Positions 1 to 8,968 are shown, counted from the first letter of the stretch. The stretch is 48,005 bases of DNA from Thermodesulfobacteriota bacterium (GCA_040753795.1 JBFMDX010000027.1:1-48005), one strand, 5' to 3'. Notes: a model not told the origin generated them from the sequence alone. Numbers and translations are program-made.

Positions 1-562
1 CCACGGGAACGCCGCCGAGGGCTTCCACCACCTTGGCGCTTAATCCCGTGGAACGGATTTTGAGCCCTTTCATTTCTTCTAAAGCGGCGACTTTTTTCTT
101 GGTGTGCAGCAGGCCCGGGCCATGGGCGTGGAGATAAAGGACCTTGACGTCCTTGAGCTCATCGGGCTGGGTTTTCCGGTAAAACGCGTCCACGGCTTTC
201 GTGGCCACCATGCCGCTGGCATAACCCAGGGGAAGATCCGCGGCCTCCATTATCGGGAACCGGCCCCGGGTGTAGGCGAAACAGGACATGCCCAGATCCG
301 ATATGCCGTTGACCACGCCGTCATAGCAGGCTTCGGCCTTGGTCAGGGTGCCGCCGGGGAAAACATTGATCTTGACGGCGCCGTCGGTGCGCTTTTCGAT
401 TTCCCGGGCCCAGGCTTCCCCGGCCTTGCACTGCTCGTGGGTGGGCGGGAAGAAAATGCTGTAGGAAAGCGCGATGACTTTTTTCTCCGCCGCGACGGCC
501 GAACCGCTGAACGCCATCGCCGCCAGCATCAGCAACATAATACGCCAGGTCCATTTTTCCAT
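1..562 (-). CDS. dctP: TRAP transporter substrate-binding protein, DctP family (partial)
   Basis: Periplasmic binding protein that delivers a small organic acid or similar ligand to a TRAP (DctQM-type) permease. The minus-strand frame opens with ATG at 560-562, preceded by AAGGAG, and stays open to the window edge, so the C-terminus is missing. Residues 1-25 form a signal peptide (MEKWTW, hydrophobic core, cleavage near AVAA-EKK). The mature part has the typical DctP start ([14 protein letters not shown]), then [21 protein letters not shown] and later [10 protein letters not shown]-like sequence ([12 protein letters not shown]) leading to a 'GGVPV' strand, all standard for the family. The permease genes would lie beyond the left edge. 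Ligand cannot be told from this part. The open frames on the plus strand over the same bases are shadows. Confidence 0.9.
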   Translation of the reverse strand, partial: MEKWTWRIMLLMLAAMAFSGSAVAAEKKVIALSYSIFFPPTHEQCKAGEAWAREIEKRTDGAVKINVFPGGTLTKAEACYDGVVNGISDLGMSCFAYTRGRFPIMEAADLPLGYASGMVATKAVDAFYRKTQPDELKDVKVLYLHAHGPGLLHTKKKVAALEEMKGLKIRSTGLSAKVVEALGGVPV

Positions 563-914
563 GATTCCATACTCCTTAATTTTTTCTAAGATCGTTACGA
601 TGAACAACCGATAAACAAAGGGAAAGAACCGTTTTTCAAACTTGGATCAATAGCAAGGTTCACCCCGGGTGTCAATGGTTTTAGGGCCGCCGCGCGGGGG
701 AACAAGGTTTAAGGTTCAAGGTACAGGGTTCAAGGTGTAAGGTGGAATAAGTTGAGGGGGACTTTTGTGTTATGCTTTACTGCTTTGAAAAACATGAAAA
801 ATCCTTGTACCCGTACCCCGTACCCTGTACCCTGTTCCTTGAACCTTGAACCTTAAATTTTAAACCGTATACCCTACACCTTGAACCTTAAACCTTTTTT
901 TAGAATACAACGCC
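563..914. other. Gene-free divergent intergenic region
   Basis: A 352-base stretch between the divergent dctP-like gene and the U32 family gene. I see no credible coding frame. The half near dctP should hold that gene's promoter. The half near the U32 gene is filled by the inverted repeat family listed separately at 704-901. No tRNA or riboswitch signature was recognised. Confidence 0.6.
704..901. repeat. Inverted GGTTCAAGG-type repeat family
   Basis: The left arm (704-742) is built from AAGGTTTAAGGTTCAAGG and GGGTTCAAGGTGTAAGGT. The right side (803-898) carries the complementary words GTACCCTGTACC, CCTTGAACCTTGAACC and ACACCTTGAACCTTAAACC. The last 19 or so bases of the right side are the near-exact reverse complement of the start of the left arm, so the strand could fold back over a spacer of about 130 bases. 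The right arm ends in a run of seven T on the plus strand. Low-complexity words of this kind recur between genes in some genomes. Whether this one has a function is unknown. Confidence 0.75.
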
Positions 915-2924
915 TTGGCACCTGACCAGAAAACCTCTACTCCTCAAAAGATTCCGACCGCCAAACCGTCAATCCTGGCCCCGGCCGGGAACCGGGCTTC
1001 CTTTTTCGCGGCTCTGGCCGCCGGGGCCGATGCCGTTTACTGCGGGCTGAAGCAGTTTTCCGCCCGCATGACCGCGGAAAATTTCACGCCGGAGGAACTG
1101 GCTCGCCTGGTGGCCATGGCCCATGACCGGGGCACGGCCGTTTATGTGGCCATGAATGCTCTGGTCAAGCCCGATGAGCTGGATCAGGCCGGGTCTCTGG
1201 CCGCGACCCTGGCCGGATATGTGCGGCCCGATGCCGTTATCATCCAGGACCTGGCTTTTGTGGAACTCCTGCGCCGGGCCGGTTTCGGCGGACAGATCCA
1301 TTTATCCACCCTGGCGGCGGTGACCTTCGCGTCAGGCCTGAAGACGGCGGCGGCGCTGCCCGGGGTCAGCCGGGTGGTCCTGCCCCGGGAACTGACCATC
1401 GATGAAATCAGGCAGATGGCCGCCGCCTGCCCTTCGGGCCTGGACCTGGAGATCTTTATCCACGGGGCCCTCTGCTATGGCGTGTCGGGAAGATGTTACT
1501 GGAGCAGTTATCTGGGAGGGAAAAGCGGGCTTCGGGGGCAATGCGTTCAGCCCTGCCGCAGGATGTATTCCCAGGGCAACAAATCCGGACGGTTTTTCTC
1601 CTGCCTGGATTTGTCCCTGGACGTGCTGGTCAAACCGCTTCTCGGCATTCCGGAAATCGCCGCCTGGAAAATCGAGGGCCGGAAAAAGGGCCCCCATTAC
1701 GTTTATTATACCGTCACCGCATACAAGATTCTGCGGGACGAGGGCACCGACCCGGTCATGAAGAAGAACGCCCTGCAGTACCTGGAGCAGGCCCTTGGCC
1801 GGCCGCCCACGCACTATTATTTTCTGCCCCAGCGCCGTTTTTCGCCGACCAGCCAGGGGGAGGAGACCGCCTCCGGCTGTTTTATCGGCAATGTCATGGC
1901 CGGCGGGCAAAACAGCCATGTATCGCCGCGGTTCGATCTGCTGGGCGGCGACCTGCTGCGGATCGGTTATGAGGACCGGCCCGGTCACTATATATATAAG
2001 GTAGGAAGATCGGTTCCCCGGCATGGCCGGCTTCATCTGAAAATCCCTCCGGCCAAGATGCCCGCCAAAGGCACGCCGGTGTTTCTGATCGACCGCATGG
2101 AGCCGTCGCTTTCCCAACGCATCCGCGAAATGGAAAACGGTTTCGGGCAACAGCCGGAACCGTCCTCTCGCCCCGTCAAGTCCAAGCCGTTTGCGCCTTT
2201 CCGGAAAAAAGCCGTTATGTCACCCCGGGAGTTGGACGTGTACCGATTCTGGCCCCGGTCCCGGAGACCCCGGACCGATATCGGCCTCTGGCTTTCCGAG
2301 GAGAACCTGCGGCAGGCGGCCGGGAAAAAGGATCTGGCTTCCTGCTGGTTATGGCTGCCGCCGGTGATATGGCAGGAGGACGCCGATAAGATCCAGGGAT
2401 GGGTGGATCAGGCCCTTCGCGGCCGGGCCCGCCGGTTTGTGGTCAATGCTCCCTGGCAGCTTTCTCTTTTCAAGCATCCGGAGCCCCTGGAGATCTGGGT
2501 GGGACCGTTCTGTAACCTGACCAACCCCCTTTCCCTGGCCATGGTCGCCGGGATGGGGTGCGCCGGCGCCATTGTCAGCCCGGAACTGGCCGGCGCCGAT
2601 TTCTTTCTGCTGGGCAACCGGAGCCCCCTGCCTCTGGGCATTGTCGTGGCCGGGGCCTGGCCCCTATGCCTGGCGCGGACCGCCCCCGCTGATCTTGAAG
2701 AGGCGAAACCATTTTTAAGCCCGCGCAAGGAACCCGCCCGGATCGTTAACAATGGCGGCTGTTTCTGGATCTATCCCGACTGGCTTCTGGATATTCAAAA
2801 GCAGCGCGACCGGCTGGAAAAGAACGGATATTCTCTGTTTGTCCGGCTGGTTGAACCCCTTCCCGAGGGCCTGTCGGTAAAGAAACGCCCGGGAGATTGG
2901 AACTGGGAGACGGGCCTGACGTAA
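915..2924 (+). CDS. U32 family peptidase-like protein (RlhA/TrhP-type RNA hydroxylation family)
   Basis: A 669-residue member of the U32 family, whose characterised bacterial members (RlhA, TrhP) add hydroxyl groups to 23S rRNA or tRNA rather than cleave protein. The N-terminal TIM-barrel half starts with APAGN (about residue 22) and ADAVYCGLKQFSAR. The family signature lies near residues 178-215: EIFIHGALCYGVSGRC, then SSYLGGKSGLRGQC and QPCRR, with the four cysteines expected to hold an Fe-S cluster. The length is close to E. coli RlhA (about 650 residues) and longer than TrhP, so rRNA C5-hydroxycytidine formation is the better guess, but orthology cannot be settled here. The start is TTG; no ATG fits before the APAG motif. 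It stands alone between the repeat region and ihfA. Confidence 0.85.
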   Translation: MAPDQKTSTPQKIPTAKPSILAPAGNRASFFAALAAGADAVYCGLKQFSARMTAENFTPEELARLVAMAHDRGTAVYVAMNALVKPDELDQAGSLAATLAGYVRPDAVIIQDLAFVELLRRAGFGGQIHLSTLAAVTFASGLKTAAALPGVSRVVLPRELTIDEIRQMAAACPSGLDLEIFIHGALCYGVSGRCYWSSYLGGKSGLRGQCVQPCRRMYSQGNKSGRFFSCLDLSLDVLVKPLLGIPEIAAWKIEGRKKGPHYVYYTVTAYKILRDEGTDPVMKKNALQYLEQALGRPPTHYYFLPQRRFSPTSQGEETASGCFIGNVMAGGQNSHVSPRFDLLGGDLLRIGYEDRPGHYIYKVGRSVPRHGRLHLKIPPAKMPAKGTPVFLIDRMEPSLSQRIREMENGFGQQPEPSSRPVKSKPFAPFRKKAVMSPRELDVYRFWPRSRRPRTDIGLWLSEENLRQAAGKKDLASCWLWLPPVIWQEDADKIQGWVDQALRGRARRFVVNAPWQLSLFKHPEPLEIWVGPFCNLTNPLSLAMVAGMGCAGAIVSPELAGADFFLLGNRSPLPLGIVVAGAWPLCLARTAPADLEEAKPFLSPRKEPARIVNNGGCFWIYPDWLLDIQKQRDRLEKNGYSLFVRLVEPLPEGLSVKKRPGDWNWETGLT

Positions 2925-2950
2925 ATGGCAGAGAAATCGAATCAAATTTC

Positions 2951-2979
2951 TTGACAAAGGAAATATTTAAGCTTATCTA
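2951..2979 (+). promoter_or_regulatory. Candidate sigma-70 promoter for ihfA
   Basis: A perfect -35 TTGACA (2951-2956) is followed after 17 bases by a weak -10 TATCTA (2974-2979). It lies in the gap between the U32 gene and ihfA, about 125 bases ahead of the ihfA start. The -35 is good and the -10 poor, so this is a suggestion only. Confidence 0.35.
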
Positions 2980-3103
2980 TATCAAACAGTTGGAGAGCCT
3001 GGATCTTTCCGGACAGTTGGTCGCGTCAGTCAGGAGCGCAATAAGACAACATTTCAGCACAAGTGACCGTAAGACACGTAATGCTTGCCAAAAGGAGTAT
3101 GGT

Positions 3104-3388
3104 ATGACTTTGACGAAGAGCGAGATTATTGATTCTGTTCAGGAAGAAACCGGTCTTCCGAGGAAACGATGCGACGAACTGGTTGAAGATCTTCTGGAGT
3201 TGATCAAAGGCACCCTGGAAAGCGGTGAAGACTTGATGATCAGCGGATTCGGGAAGTTCTGCGTAAAGCAAAAGAACCAGAGAAAAGGACGGAATCCGGC
3301 CACGGGCGAAGACCTGATGTTAAACAGCCGGAGGGTCATTACTTTCAAATGCTCCCAGAGCCTGCGGGAAAGAATCAACAGCCATTAG
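3104..3388 (+). CDS. ihfA: Integration host factor alpha subunit
   Basis: A DNA-bending architectural protein of 94 residues, the normal size for IHF/HU. The chosen ATG is preceded by AAAGGAG with good spacing and gives the classic start MTLTKSEIIDSV. An open frame extends upstream to 2897 but lacks homology. The DNA-binding arm signature is clear: ISGFGKF followed by GRNPATGEDL and a closing VITFK strand. These features place it in the IHF alpha branch rather than HU. IHF partners with a beta subunit encoded elsewhere and commonly assists sigma-54 promoters and recombination. It is followed by an intrinsic terminator and then directly by the T2SS operon. Confidence 0.92.
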   Translation: MTLTKSEIIDSVQEETGLPRKRCDELVEDLLELIKGTLESGEDLMISGFGKFCVKQKNQRKGRNPATGEDLMLNSRRVITFKCSQSLRERINSH

Positions 3389-3407
3389 TCGTCACGGAAG
3401 ATGATCT

Positions 3408-3448
3408 CGGGAACGATAAACAATCCGGAATCGTTCCCGTTTTTTTTT
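3408..3448 (+). terminator. Intrinsic terminator after ihfA
   Basis: A perfect 10-bp stem CGGGAACGAT (3408-3417) / ATCGTTCCCG (3430-3439) encloses a 12-base loop and is followed directly by nine T (3440-3448). This is a textbook rho-independent terminator. Only about 30 bases separate the T run from the gspG start. Confidence 0.92.
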
Positions 3449-3479
3449 AATCCCAACGGGTTGAGGCGCCTTTTTTAAC

Positions 3480-3944
3480 ATGTTTGCAGACAACGGAAAA
3501 CGCTTTTTCCCCGGTAACCCGCGTGCCGGGTTTACCCTTATCGAGTTGATGGTCGTTCTGGTCATCCTGGGTATCCTGGCGGTATCGGTGGCACCGAGAA
3601 TCCTGAACCGTCCGGGTGAAGCCAGGCAGCTCAAAGCCAAGATGACCATTGAAACCCTGCAGACGGCGCTTGATCTTTATAAGATCGACATGGGCAGTTA
3701 TCCCACTACCTCCCAGGGACTGGACGCCCTTGTCACCAAACCCGAGACGGGACCGGGGGTTGACCGGTGGCGGGAGGGCGGTTATCTGCAAAAAGGCAAG
3801 GTTCCCAAAGACCCCTGGGGAAACGATTATATTTACCTCAGTCCCGGCGTTCACCATGATTGTGATATTGTCTCCTACGGCGGCGACGGCGTAGCCGGAG
3901 GCGAAGGGGAGAACGCGGATGTCAAAAGCTGGGAACTGGAATAG
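3480..3944 (+). CDS. gspG: Type II secretion major pseudopilin GspG
   Basis: Major subunit of the periplasmic pseudopilus that pushes folded substrates through the secretin. The protein has 154 residues. A short basic leader ends at [19 protein letters not shown], the prepilin peptidase site, so the mature N-terminus would be the Phe after Gly17. The C-terminal half carries the GspG calcium-site features: tyrosine/proline motif [19 protein letters not shown], and VSYGGDG followed by the acidic-plus-Trp end (VKSWE). It is the first gene of the T2SS operon. No promoter fits between it and the upstream terminator, so transcription may depend on read-through or on a promoter inside ihfA. Confidence 0.95.
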   Translation: MFADNGKRFFPGNPRAGFTLIELMVVLVILGILAVSVAPRILNRPGEARQLKAKMTIETLQTALDLYKIDMGSYPTTSQGLDALVTKPETGPGVDRWREGGYLQKGKVPKDPWGNDYIYLSPGVHHDCDIVSYGGDGVAGGEGENADVKSWELE

Positions 3945-4025
3945 CCATTGTGCCCTGCCGGGCAATGAATCATGGTGGCCGCTGCTTTCCCTTAAAATCC
4001 CGCGTACATATTTTAATGCGTAATT

Positions 4026-4658
4026 TTGCCATTGGTTCATCCATCCAACACGGTCGGACAGACGATATCGATACCTTCCCCCCGCCCGGCCGGGAGTAAT
4101 TCACGTGGATTCACGCTTATTGAAATTTCGGTAGTTGTCTCCCTGATCGCGTTTATGCTGGTTTTTTCCTTTCCGCGGCTGTCCGGTTTTTTCACGTTCA
4201 ACAATAAAAACAAAATGATCCGCTGGCTGATGGCGCAACGAACCGTGATGAGGACAAGAGCGGTAACGGATCAGGTTCCCTATGTCCTGCGGGTGGATGT
4301 GGACGGCAATCGCTTCATCCCCATAGCGCTGGCGCCGCCGCCGGTCGAGCAACCGTCTTTAGCGGACGCCGAGGCGATTCCGGACACGGTCAAGCCATCC
4401 GACCGACGGAAACCGCTGGCCCCGTTTTCCTGCGGCGGCTCTCTTGACATTACCGGCGTTCTTTTTCCGGAGGGGGAAGCGATCACCGACCAGAGTGTCG
4501 ATATCCTCTTTTCAGAAAAAGGGTATTGTGAACGCGCGATTATCCACGCGCGGAACGGAGATGACCGTTTTTCCCTGTATCTGGAACCCTTTCTGCCCGG
4601 TGTCACCGTGTATGACGGATACATCCGTTTCGGTCAGCCCTGGGAGCAGGAGATATGA
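4026..4658 (+). CDS. gspH: Type II secretion minor pseudopilin GspH
   Basis: A minor pseudopilin expected at the tip or shaft of the pseudopilus. The prepilin motif SRG-FTLIEISVVVSLIAFML begins after about 28 leader residues if the TTG at 4026 is used. No in-frame ATG exists upstream because a TAA stands at 4014-4016; a second TTG at 4032 is also possible. The remaining 170 residues show no conserved motif I can name, which is normal for GspH. Assignment rests on position between gspG and gspI and on the leader. Its stop overlaps the gspI start (ATGA). The gap to gspG is 81 bases, the loosest spacing in the G-J block. Confidence 0.8.
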   Translation: MPLVHPSNTVGQTISIPSPRPAGSNSRGFTLIEISVVVSLIAFMLVFSFPRLSGFFTFNNKNKMIRWLMAQRTVMRTRAVTDQVPYVLRVDVDGNRFIPIALAPPPVEQPSLADAEAIPDTVKPSDRRKPLAPFSCGGSLDITGVLFPEGEAITDQSVDILFSEKGYCERAIIHARNGDDRFSLYLEPFLPGVTVYDGYIRFGQPWEQEI

Positions 4659-5056
4659 ACCACGGCCGGGACAAAAGCCGCCTCCGGGCGAACGGGTTTA
4701 CGCTGATGGAGATCATGGTGGCCGTGGCGGTGGTGGCCACGGTTTTTGTCGCCGCCTACAAGCTTTTCTCCCAGGCCATCGCGGCGGAAAGCGTTGCCCG
4801 GTTTTATACAGTCGCGCCCCTGCTGGCGCAGCAGAAAATGGCCGAAATCAGCGGCGGGATCATCCCGGCTGAAACCGGCGGATCGGGATCTTTTGAAAAT
4901 TTTCCGGGCTACAGCTGGCAGGTCAGCACCCTGGATGTTTCCTCTGAAACCCTCAAAAACGCGGTGACCGATTTGAAACAGGTCAACGTCACCATATCCG
5001 CCGCCGATGATGGCCGTAAATTTTCCATGAGGAGCTATGTTTTTCTGCGCAAGTGA
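4655..5056 (+). CDS. gspI: Type II secretion minor pseudopilin GspI
   Basis: A minor pseudopilin of 133 residues, forming the tip complex with GspJ and GspK that primes pseudopilus assembly. The leader ends at ANG-FTLMEIMVAVAVVATV, a good prepilin peptidase site. The following AAYKLFSQAIAAES and LLAQQKMAEI are typical of GspI, which carries a conserved 'A..KM' segment after the N-terminal helix. The ATG overlaps the gspH stop by four bases and has GGAG just upstream, so translation is probably coupled. Size and position both match the family. Confidence 0.92.
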   Translation: MNHGRDKSRLRANGFTLMEIMVAVAVVATVFVAAYKLFSQAIAAESVARFYTVAPLLAQQKMAEISGGIIPAETGGSGSFENFPGYSWQVSTLDVSSETLKNAVTDLKQVNVTISAADDGRKFSMRSYVFLRK

Positions 5057-5771
5057 CATTCAGCCCGGCGGAAGGCGATGGCCCCGACCTGGTGCTGGTC
5101 CTACTTCCGGATTTACCCTCATCGAGATCATGGTGGCGCTCTCGATTTTTGCCGTGCTGGTTTCCGTTCTGATGGGATCATTGTCGTTTCTGCTGACCCG
5201 GACGGATGCGATGCAGGAAGACACCGTCCTGTTCGAGGAGGCGCGGATATGCCTGGACCGGATGGCCACGGATTTAACGTGCGTTTTTGTGCCAGTGGCG
5301 CCGGCTTATAAAATCCCGGACATTGATGATGATCCGGACCCGGACCGGTTTTTATGCGAGGAGTCCCGGCTGGAATTTACCGCTTTTTCTCATCTGCCCA
5401 TGGGCGGCGGAATCCCGGCCAGAACCGGGCGCATTGCCTATTCCCTGAGAAAAACCGGTGAGGACGATCAGGTCCTCATGCGCCGGGACGAGGCGTTACA
5501 GGGAGGTGACCGGCCGGATCGTTTTTCCCAAAGGGATGAGGAAAAAATGGAACCGGTTTTATGCCGACACGTCAAGTCTTTCCGCGTCGCCTGTTTTGAC
5601 GAAGAAGGCCGGGAATATGACGCCTGGGATTCCGACTCCGGCGACTTCTCGTATGCCACGCCGGTCGCCGTCCGCATCAGCCTTGAACTGGAAGGAATTA
5701 ATGGAATCCTTCCCTTTGAAACCATGGTCGTGCTGCCCGTTCACAGAAAGAAGATCGCCCATGCGCTGTAA
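5037..5771 (+). CDS. gspJ: Type II secretion minor pseudopilin GspJ
   Basis: A minor pseudopilin of 244 residues, partner of GspI and GspK in the tip complex. After a leader of about 25 residues the cleavage motif TSG-FTLIEIMVALSIFAVL is clear. The body includes ARICLDRMATDLTCVF, the usual GspJ segment, and a C-terminal globular domain. It overlaps gspI by 20 bases; the ATG at 5037 is preceded by GAGGAG at short distance. The leader is somewhat long and contains several prolines and arginines, but no other start fits better. Confidence 0.92.
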   Translation: MFFCASDIQPGGRRWPRPGAGPTSGFTLIEIMVALSIFAVLVSVLMGSLSFLLTRTDAMQEDTVLFEEARICLDRMATDLTCVFVPVAPAYKIPDIDDDPDPDRFLCEESRLEFTAFSHLPMGGGIPARTGRIAYSLRKTGEDDQVLMRRDEALQGGDRPDRFSQRDEEKMEPVLCRHVKSFRVACFDEEGREYDAWDSDSGDFSYATPVAVRISLELEGINGILPFETMVVLPVHRKKIAHAL

Positions 5772-6843
5772 AAGGATCGCCACCGGTTCCGGCAACGACG
5801 GCATGGCCCTGATTATTACCCTGATGATCGTGGCCCTGCTGACGGCGGCTGTCGTGGAAATGAATCGGAATATACGGGAAACCGTGGCTTCAGCGGCGCT
5901 TTTCCGTGACCGCGTGACCATGTCGCATATGATCCAGTCCGGATTCAGTATCGGTGAGGCGGTTCTGATCGACGACCGGAACAATACCGAAACCGACTCG
6001 CTCCAGGAACAGTGGGCCGACGCCACGGCCCTGGCGGAAATCGTCGGAGAGTTTCCCTTTGAAGAGGGCCGGGTGCGACTTCAGATCACCGATTTGAGGA
6101 GCCGGCTGCAGGTGAACGCCCTGGTGGATTTTCCCGGAGGCCGGGAGTTTAACGAGAATCAGCGGATGCTGTGGCTCCGCTTTTTTGAACTGATCAGCAT
6201 CAGCCAGGCCCAGGACAGTAACATCGAACCCATACCCATTGTCAACGCCGTCAAGGACTGGCTCGATTCCGGCGATGATGACGCCACCACCGGCCTGGAC
6301 GGCGCCGAATCGGATTATTATCTGGATCAGACGCCCCCTTACGCGTGTCGCAACGGTCCCGTCATGGATATCAGCGAGCTGGCCCTGGTCAAAGGGATTC
6401 CTCCCGAGGTTTTCAGCACCCCCCATGCCGGGTACAGTCTGGTCGACTGCGTGACCGTTTTCGGCCGGACGGAAGCGGCCGGCCGCGACGGGTTTACCTT
6501 TGACGGCCGGATTAACATCAACACCGCGCCTTTTTTCGTGCTGTCCGCGCTGCTGCCTCTGGAGGACGCGCACCTGGGAGCGGAACTGGCCGAGTACCGA
6601 ACGGAAATGTCCGATGAAAAATACGTTCATGACTTGAGCCGTCCGGACTGGTATAAAAATGTTCCCGGGTGCGAGGAGGTTACCATGAACGCCAATCTTG
6701 TCACCAACCGGAGCGATTTTTTCGAAATAGCGGTGACGGCTTCTCTGCATGACCTTCAAATGACGAGAACCGCCGCGGTCCGCCGGCTGAAGGATCCGGA
6801 GTCTGGTAAAATCGTCTGTCAGGTATTGAGTTATTCCGAATGA
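5761..6843 (+). CDS. gspK: Type II secretion minor pseudopilin GspK
   Basis: The large minor pseudopilin that caps the tip complex. With the ATG at 5761, which overlaps the end of gspJ by 11 bases, the protein has 360 residues, normal for GspK. A frame extending upstream to 5458 runs over gspJ and is not used. The leader ends at NDG-MALIITLMIVALLTAAVV; the +1 Met and the missing Glu at +5 are typical, because GspK lacks Glu5. Further on come RININTAP and a helical repeat region, the standard GspK domain. Downstream is an 83-base gap before gspL. Confidence 0.93.
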   Translation: MRCKRIATGSGNDGMALIITLMIVALLTAAVVEMNRNIRETVASAALFRDRVTMSHMIQSGFSIGEAVLIDDRNNTETDSLQEQWADATALAEIVGEFPFEEGRVRLQITDLRSRLQVNALVDFPGGREFNENQRMLWLRFFELISISQAQDSNIEPIPIVNAVKDWLDSGDDDATTGLDGAESDYYLDQTPPYACRNGPVMDISELALVKGIPPEVFSTPHAGYSLVDCVTVFGRTEAAGRDGFTFDGRININTAPFFVLSALLPLEDAHLGAELAEYRTEMSDEKYVHDLSRPDWYKNVPGCEEVTMNANLVTNRSDFFEIAVTASLHDLQMTRTAAVRRLKDPESGKIVCQVLSYSE

Positions 6844-6926
6844 TAATATATACCTGTCTTATTAGGTAGCCGGGTTAAGGCTCATGAACGGCAACAACGG
6901 GATATTTTAGGCGACGGCGCTGCAAT

Positions 6927-8375
6927 ATGGATGTAAAAATCATCGGGGTAGACTTCTCCGTCCAGGCCATATCCATGGCGGTGGTGACCTTCGGCCGCGG
7001 AGAACAACGGGTCGCGGCCTGTGAACGGGTGCCCCTTGACGGCAACGGTGAATGGCCCGGTCTGGCCGAAGCCCTGGCCCGGATTCAGGAGACGGTGGAT
7101 TTCCGGGACGCGCTGTGCGTCGTTTCTTTTCCTGATGACGACATTTTTTATCGTATCATCAGCATGCCGTTTTCGGACCGGAAAAAAATCGCCAAGGTGA
7201 TCGCCTATGAACTGGAACCGCTGCTGCCGTTCGCGCTTGAAGACGCGATCATCGATTTCCAGCCGGCGGCCGCTTCACGGCTGTCCGATAGCGGCACCGA
7301 CTTTTTTGTCGCGGCAGCATTCAAGCCCCGGTTGCGGGAGTTCATCGGGAAACTCAACGCCCTGGGGCTCGAACCGGAAATCATCACCTCCCGGGCCTTT
7401 GCGGCCGTTTCCGTTCTATCGGCGTATAAAGACAACGGGATTTTCGCCGATGGAGACCCCCGGCGGTTGACGGTCGGGGGTTTTGCCGGAGGGGGGGTCA
7501 GATTCGTTCATACGATGATGACGGGAAACGCGGATCAGATCCGGCCAAAAGCGGTGGCCGACACCCTCAATCATATCCTTATCGCTGACGAAGAACGACA
7601 GGCGTCTGACTTTCATCCGGGCACGGTTTTCCTGACGGACATTCTGTACCGGATTCCAGGGATGAAGGAGACGGTTGCCCCCGCCCCGGGTATCAGCGTC
7701 GGTCCCCTGGATATGGCCGGCCTGGCCGGACTGGCCCCGGCCGGAAGTGCCGCCGCTGTCAACGGGGAAGCCGGTGGCTGTGAGATCGCTCTCTGCCTGG
7801 CCCTGCTCAAGCGGGTCAGCCGGCCGGTCATCAATTTTCGCAAAGACGAACTGGCGGTTACCGGGAAGTGGCGTCAATACAGTAATGTCATGGTCCGTAC
7901 CGGGCTGATCGCGGCGCTGGTGATGGCGATCGGTTTATTCGGTTTTTACTATGATCTGAAAACGGGGCGCGACCGGATCGCGGCGGTAGATGCCCGGATG
8001 GCGGCGATTTTCAGGGAAAGCTTTCCCGACGTCCCCCTGGTGGACGAACCGCTGGTTCAGATGCGGATGGAGTTCGACCGGCTCAAGGGCAAAAGCGGCC
8101 TGCCGGCGGAAATGAGCCGGAAGGCCTACTGTATCGATATTTTGAACGACATCAGCCGGTTTGTTCCTCCCGACAATGACGTGATCATAGAAAAGCTGTC
8201 GATCGGTCCGGACGATGTGATCCTTTCCGGAAGCACGGATTCGTTTAATGCCGTGGACGCGTTAAAAAGCGAGTTCGGCAAGAGCGTTTTTTTAAGTAAA
8301 ATCGACATCAGTTCCGCCACCATGAGCAAGGTGGACAAGCGTGTCAGCTTCAAGCTGCGTCTGGAGTTGCAGTAA
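6927..8375 (+). CDS. gspL: Type II secretion inner-membrane protein GspL
   Basis: An inner-membrane scaffold of 482 residues that links the GspE ATPase to the pseudopilus base. The N-terminal actin-like cytoplasmic domain starts IIGVDFSVQAISMAVV, with the PilM/GspL feature IAYELEPLLPF near residue 95. One transmembrane helix lies at about residues 325-343 (GLIAALVMAIGLFGFYY). The periplasmic ferredoxin-like domain follows, with DILNDISRFVPPDNDV and a final RVSFKLRLEL strand, resembling PilN/GspL. It sits between gspK and gspM. The low sequence conservation of GspL means the call rests mostly on architecture and order. Confidence 0.85.
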   Translation: MDVKIIGVDFSVQAISMAVVTFGRGEQRVAACERVPLDGNGEWPGLAEALARIQETVDFRDALCVVSFPDDDIFYRIISMPFSDRKKIAKVIAYELEPLLPFALEDAIIDFQPAAASRLSDSGTDFFVAAAFKPRLREFIGKLNALGLEPEIITSRAFAAVSVLSAYKDNGIFADGDPRRLTVGGFAGGGVRFVHTMMTGNADQIRPKAVADTLNHILIADEERQASDFHPGTVFLTDILYRIPGMKETVAPAPGISVGPLDMAGLAGLAPAGSAAAVNGEAGGCEIALCLALLKRVSRPVINFRKDELAVTGKWRQYSNVMVRTGLIAALVMAIGLFGFYYDLKTGRDRIAAVDARMAAIFRESFPDVPLVDEPLVQMRMEFDRLKGKSGLPAEMSRKAYCIDILNDISRFVPPDNDVIIEKLSIGPDDVILSGSTDSFNAVDALKSEFGKSVFLSKIDISSATMSKVDKRVSFKLRLELQ

Positions 8376-8401
8376 AGGCAGACGGGGCGGGTGAGAAAAA
8401 C

Positions 8402-8968
8402 ATGAAAAATCTTAAGGACTGGTGGCAGCGTTTTTCCGCAATGATGGCCGGGTTGAACCGGCGGGAACGGATCCTGGTCAATTGCGGGGCCGTTTTTGTC
8501 GTGGTCTTCCTGCTGGTCCGGTTTGTGATCGTCCCCCTGTCCGGCCAGCAGGCCCGCCTGGAGAAAAAACTGGCCGAGAAAAAAGAAATGCTTCAACAGA
8601 TGTTGACTGTCCAGAAAGAGGTCGTTTCCGTCAGCCGCAGGGTCAATGATTCCCTGTCCGGGACGCAGGGACGTGAGGAAAATTTCACGCTGTTTTCGTT
8701 TCTTGACCAGCTGGCCGGAGAAGCCGGCGTAAAAGAGAATATTACTTATATGAAGCCGTCCACCGAGGAAACCGGACAGGGGGAAAGCCGGTTATCGCTG
8801 GTGGAACTGAAAATGGAAGCCGTCAGCCTGGAGAATCTGGTGTCCTATATGTATAAAATCGAGACGTCCCGCAGCATGGTATTCGTGAAGCGGGTTTCCA
8901 TTTCGCGGCAGGAGAAGGATATCGGCGGCGTTGACGCGGTCATGCAGGTGGTCACGATAGCGGGATGA
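8402..8968 (+). CDS. gspM: Type II secretion protein GspM
   Basis: A bitopic inner-membrane protein of 188 residues that pairs with GspL. A short cytoplasmic tail (about 23 residues, NRRERILVN) leads into a single transmembrane segment near residues 24-46. A charged coiled coil (QARLEKKLAEKKEMLQQM) and a ferredoxin-like periplasmic domain containing NLVSYMYKIE follow. It starts 26 bases after gspL behind GGTGAG, and its stop overlaps the gspN start (ATGA). This is the usual layout and size for GspM. Confidence 0.87.
   Translation: MKNLKDWWQRFSAMMAGLNRRERILVNCGAVFVVVFLLVRFVIVPLSGQQARLEKKLAEKKEMLQQMLTVQKEVVSVSRRVNDSLSGTQGREENFTLFSFLDQLAGEAGVKENITYMKPSTEETGQGESRLSLVELKMEAVSLENLVSYMYKIETSRSMVFVKRVSISRQEKDIGGVDAVMQVVTIAG

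Noticed and set aside
104-589. A 161-codon plus-strand frame at the left edge.
   Set aside because: It mirrors the DctP-family gene read on the minus strand, which has a signal peptide and family motifs.
704-901. Possible CRISPR array.
   Set aside because: Repeats are short, degenerate, in both orientations and lack regular unique spacers.
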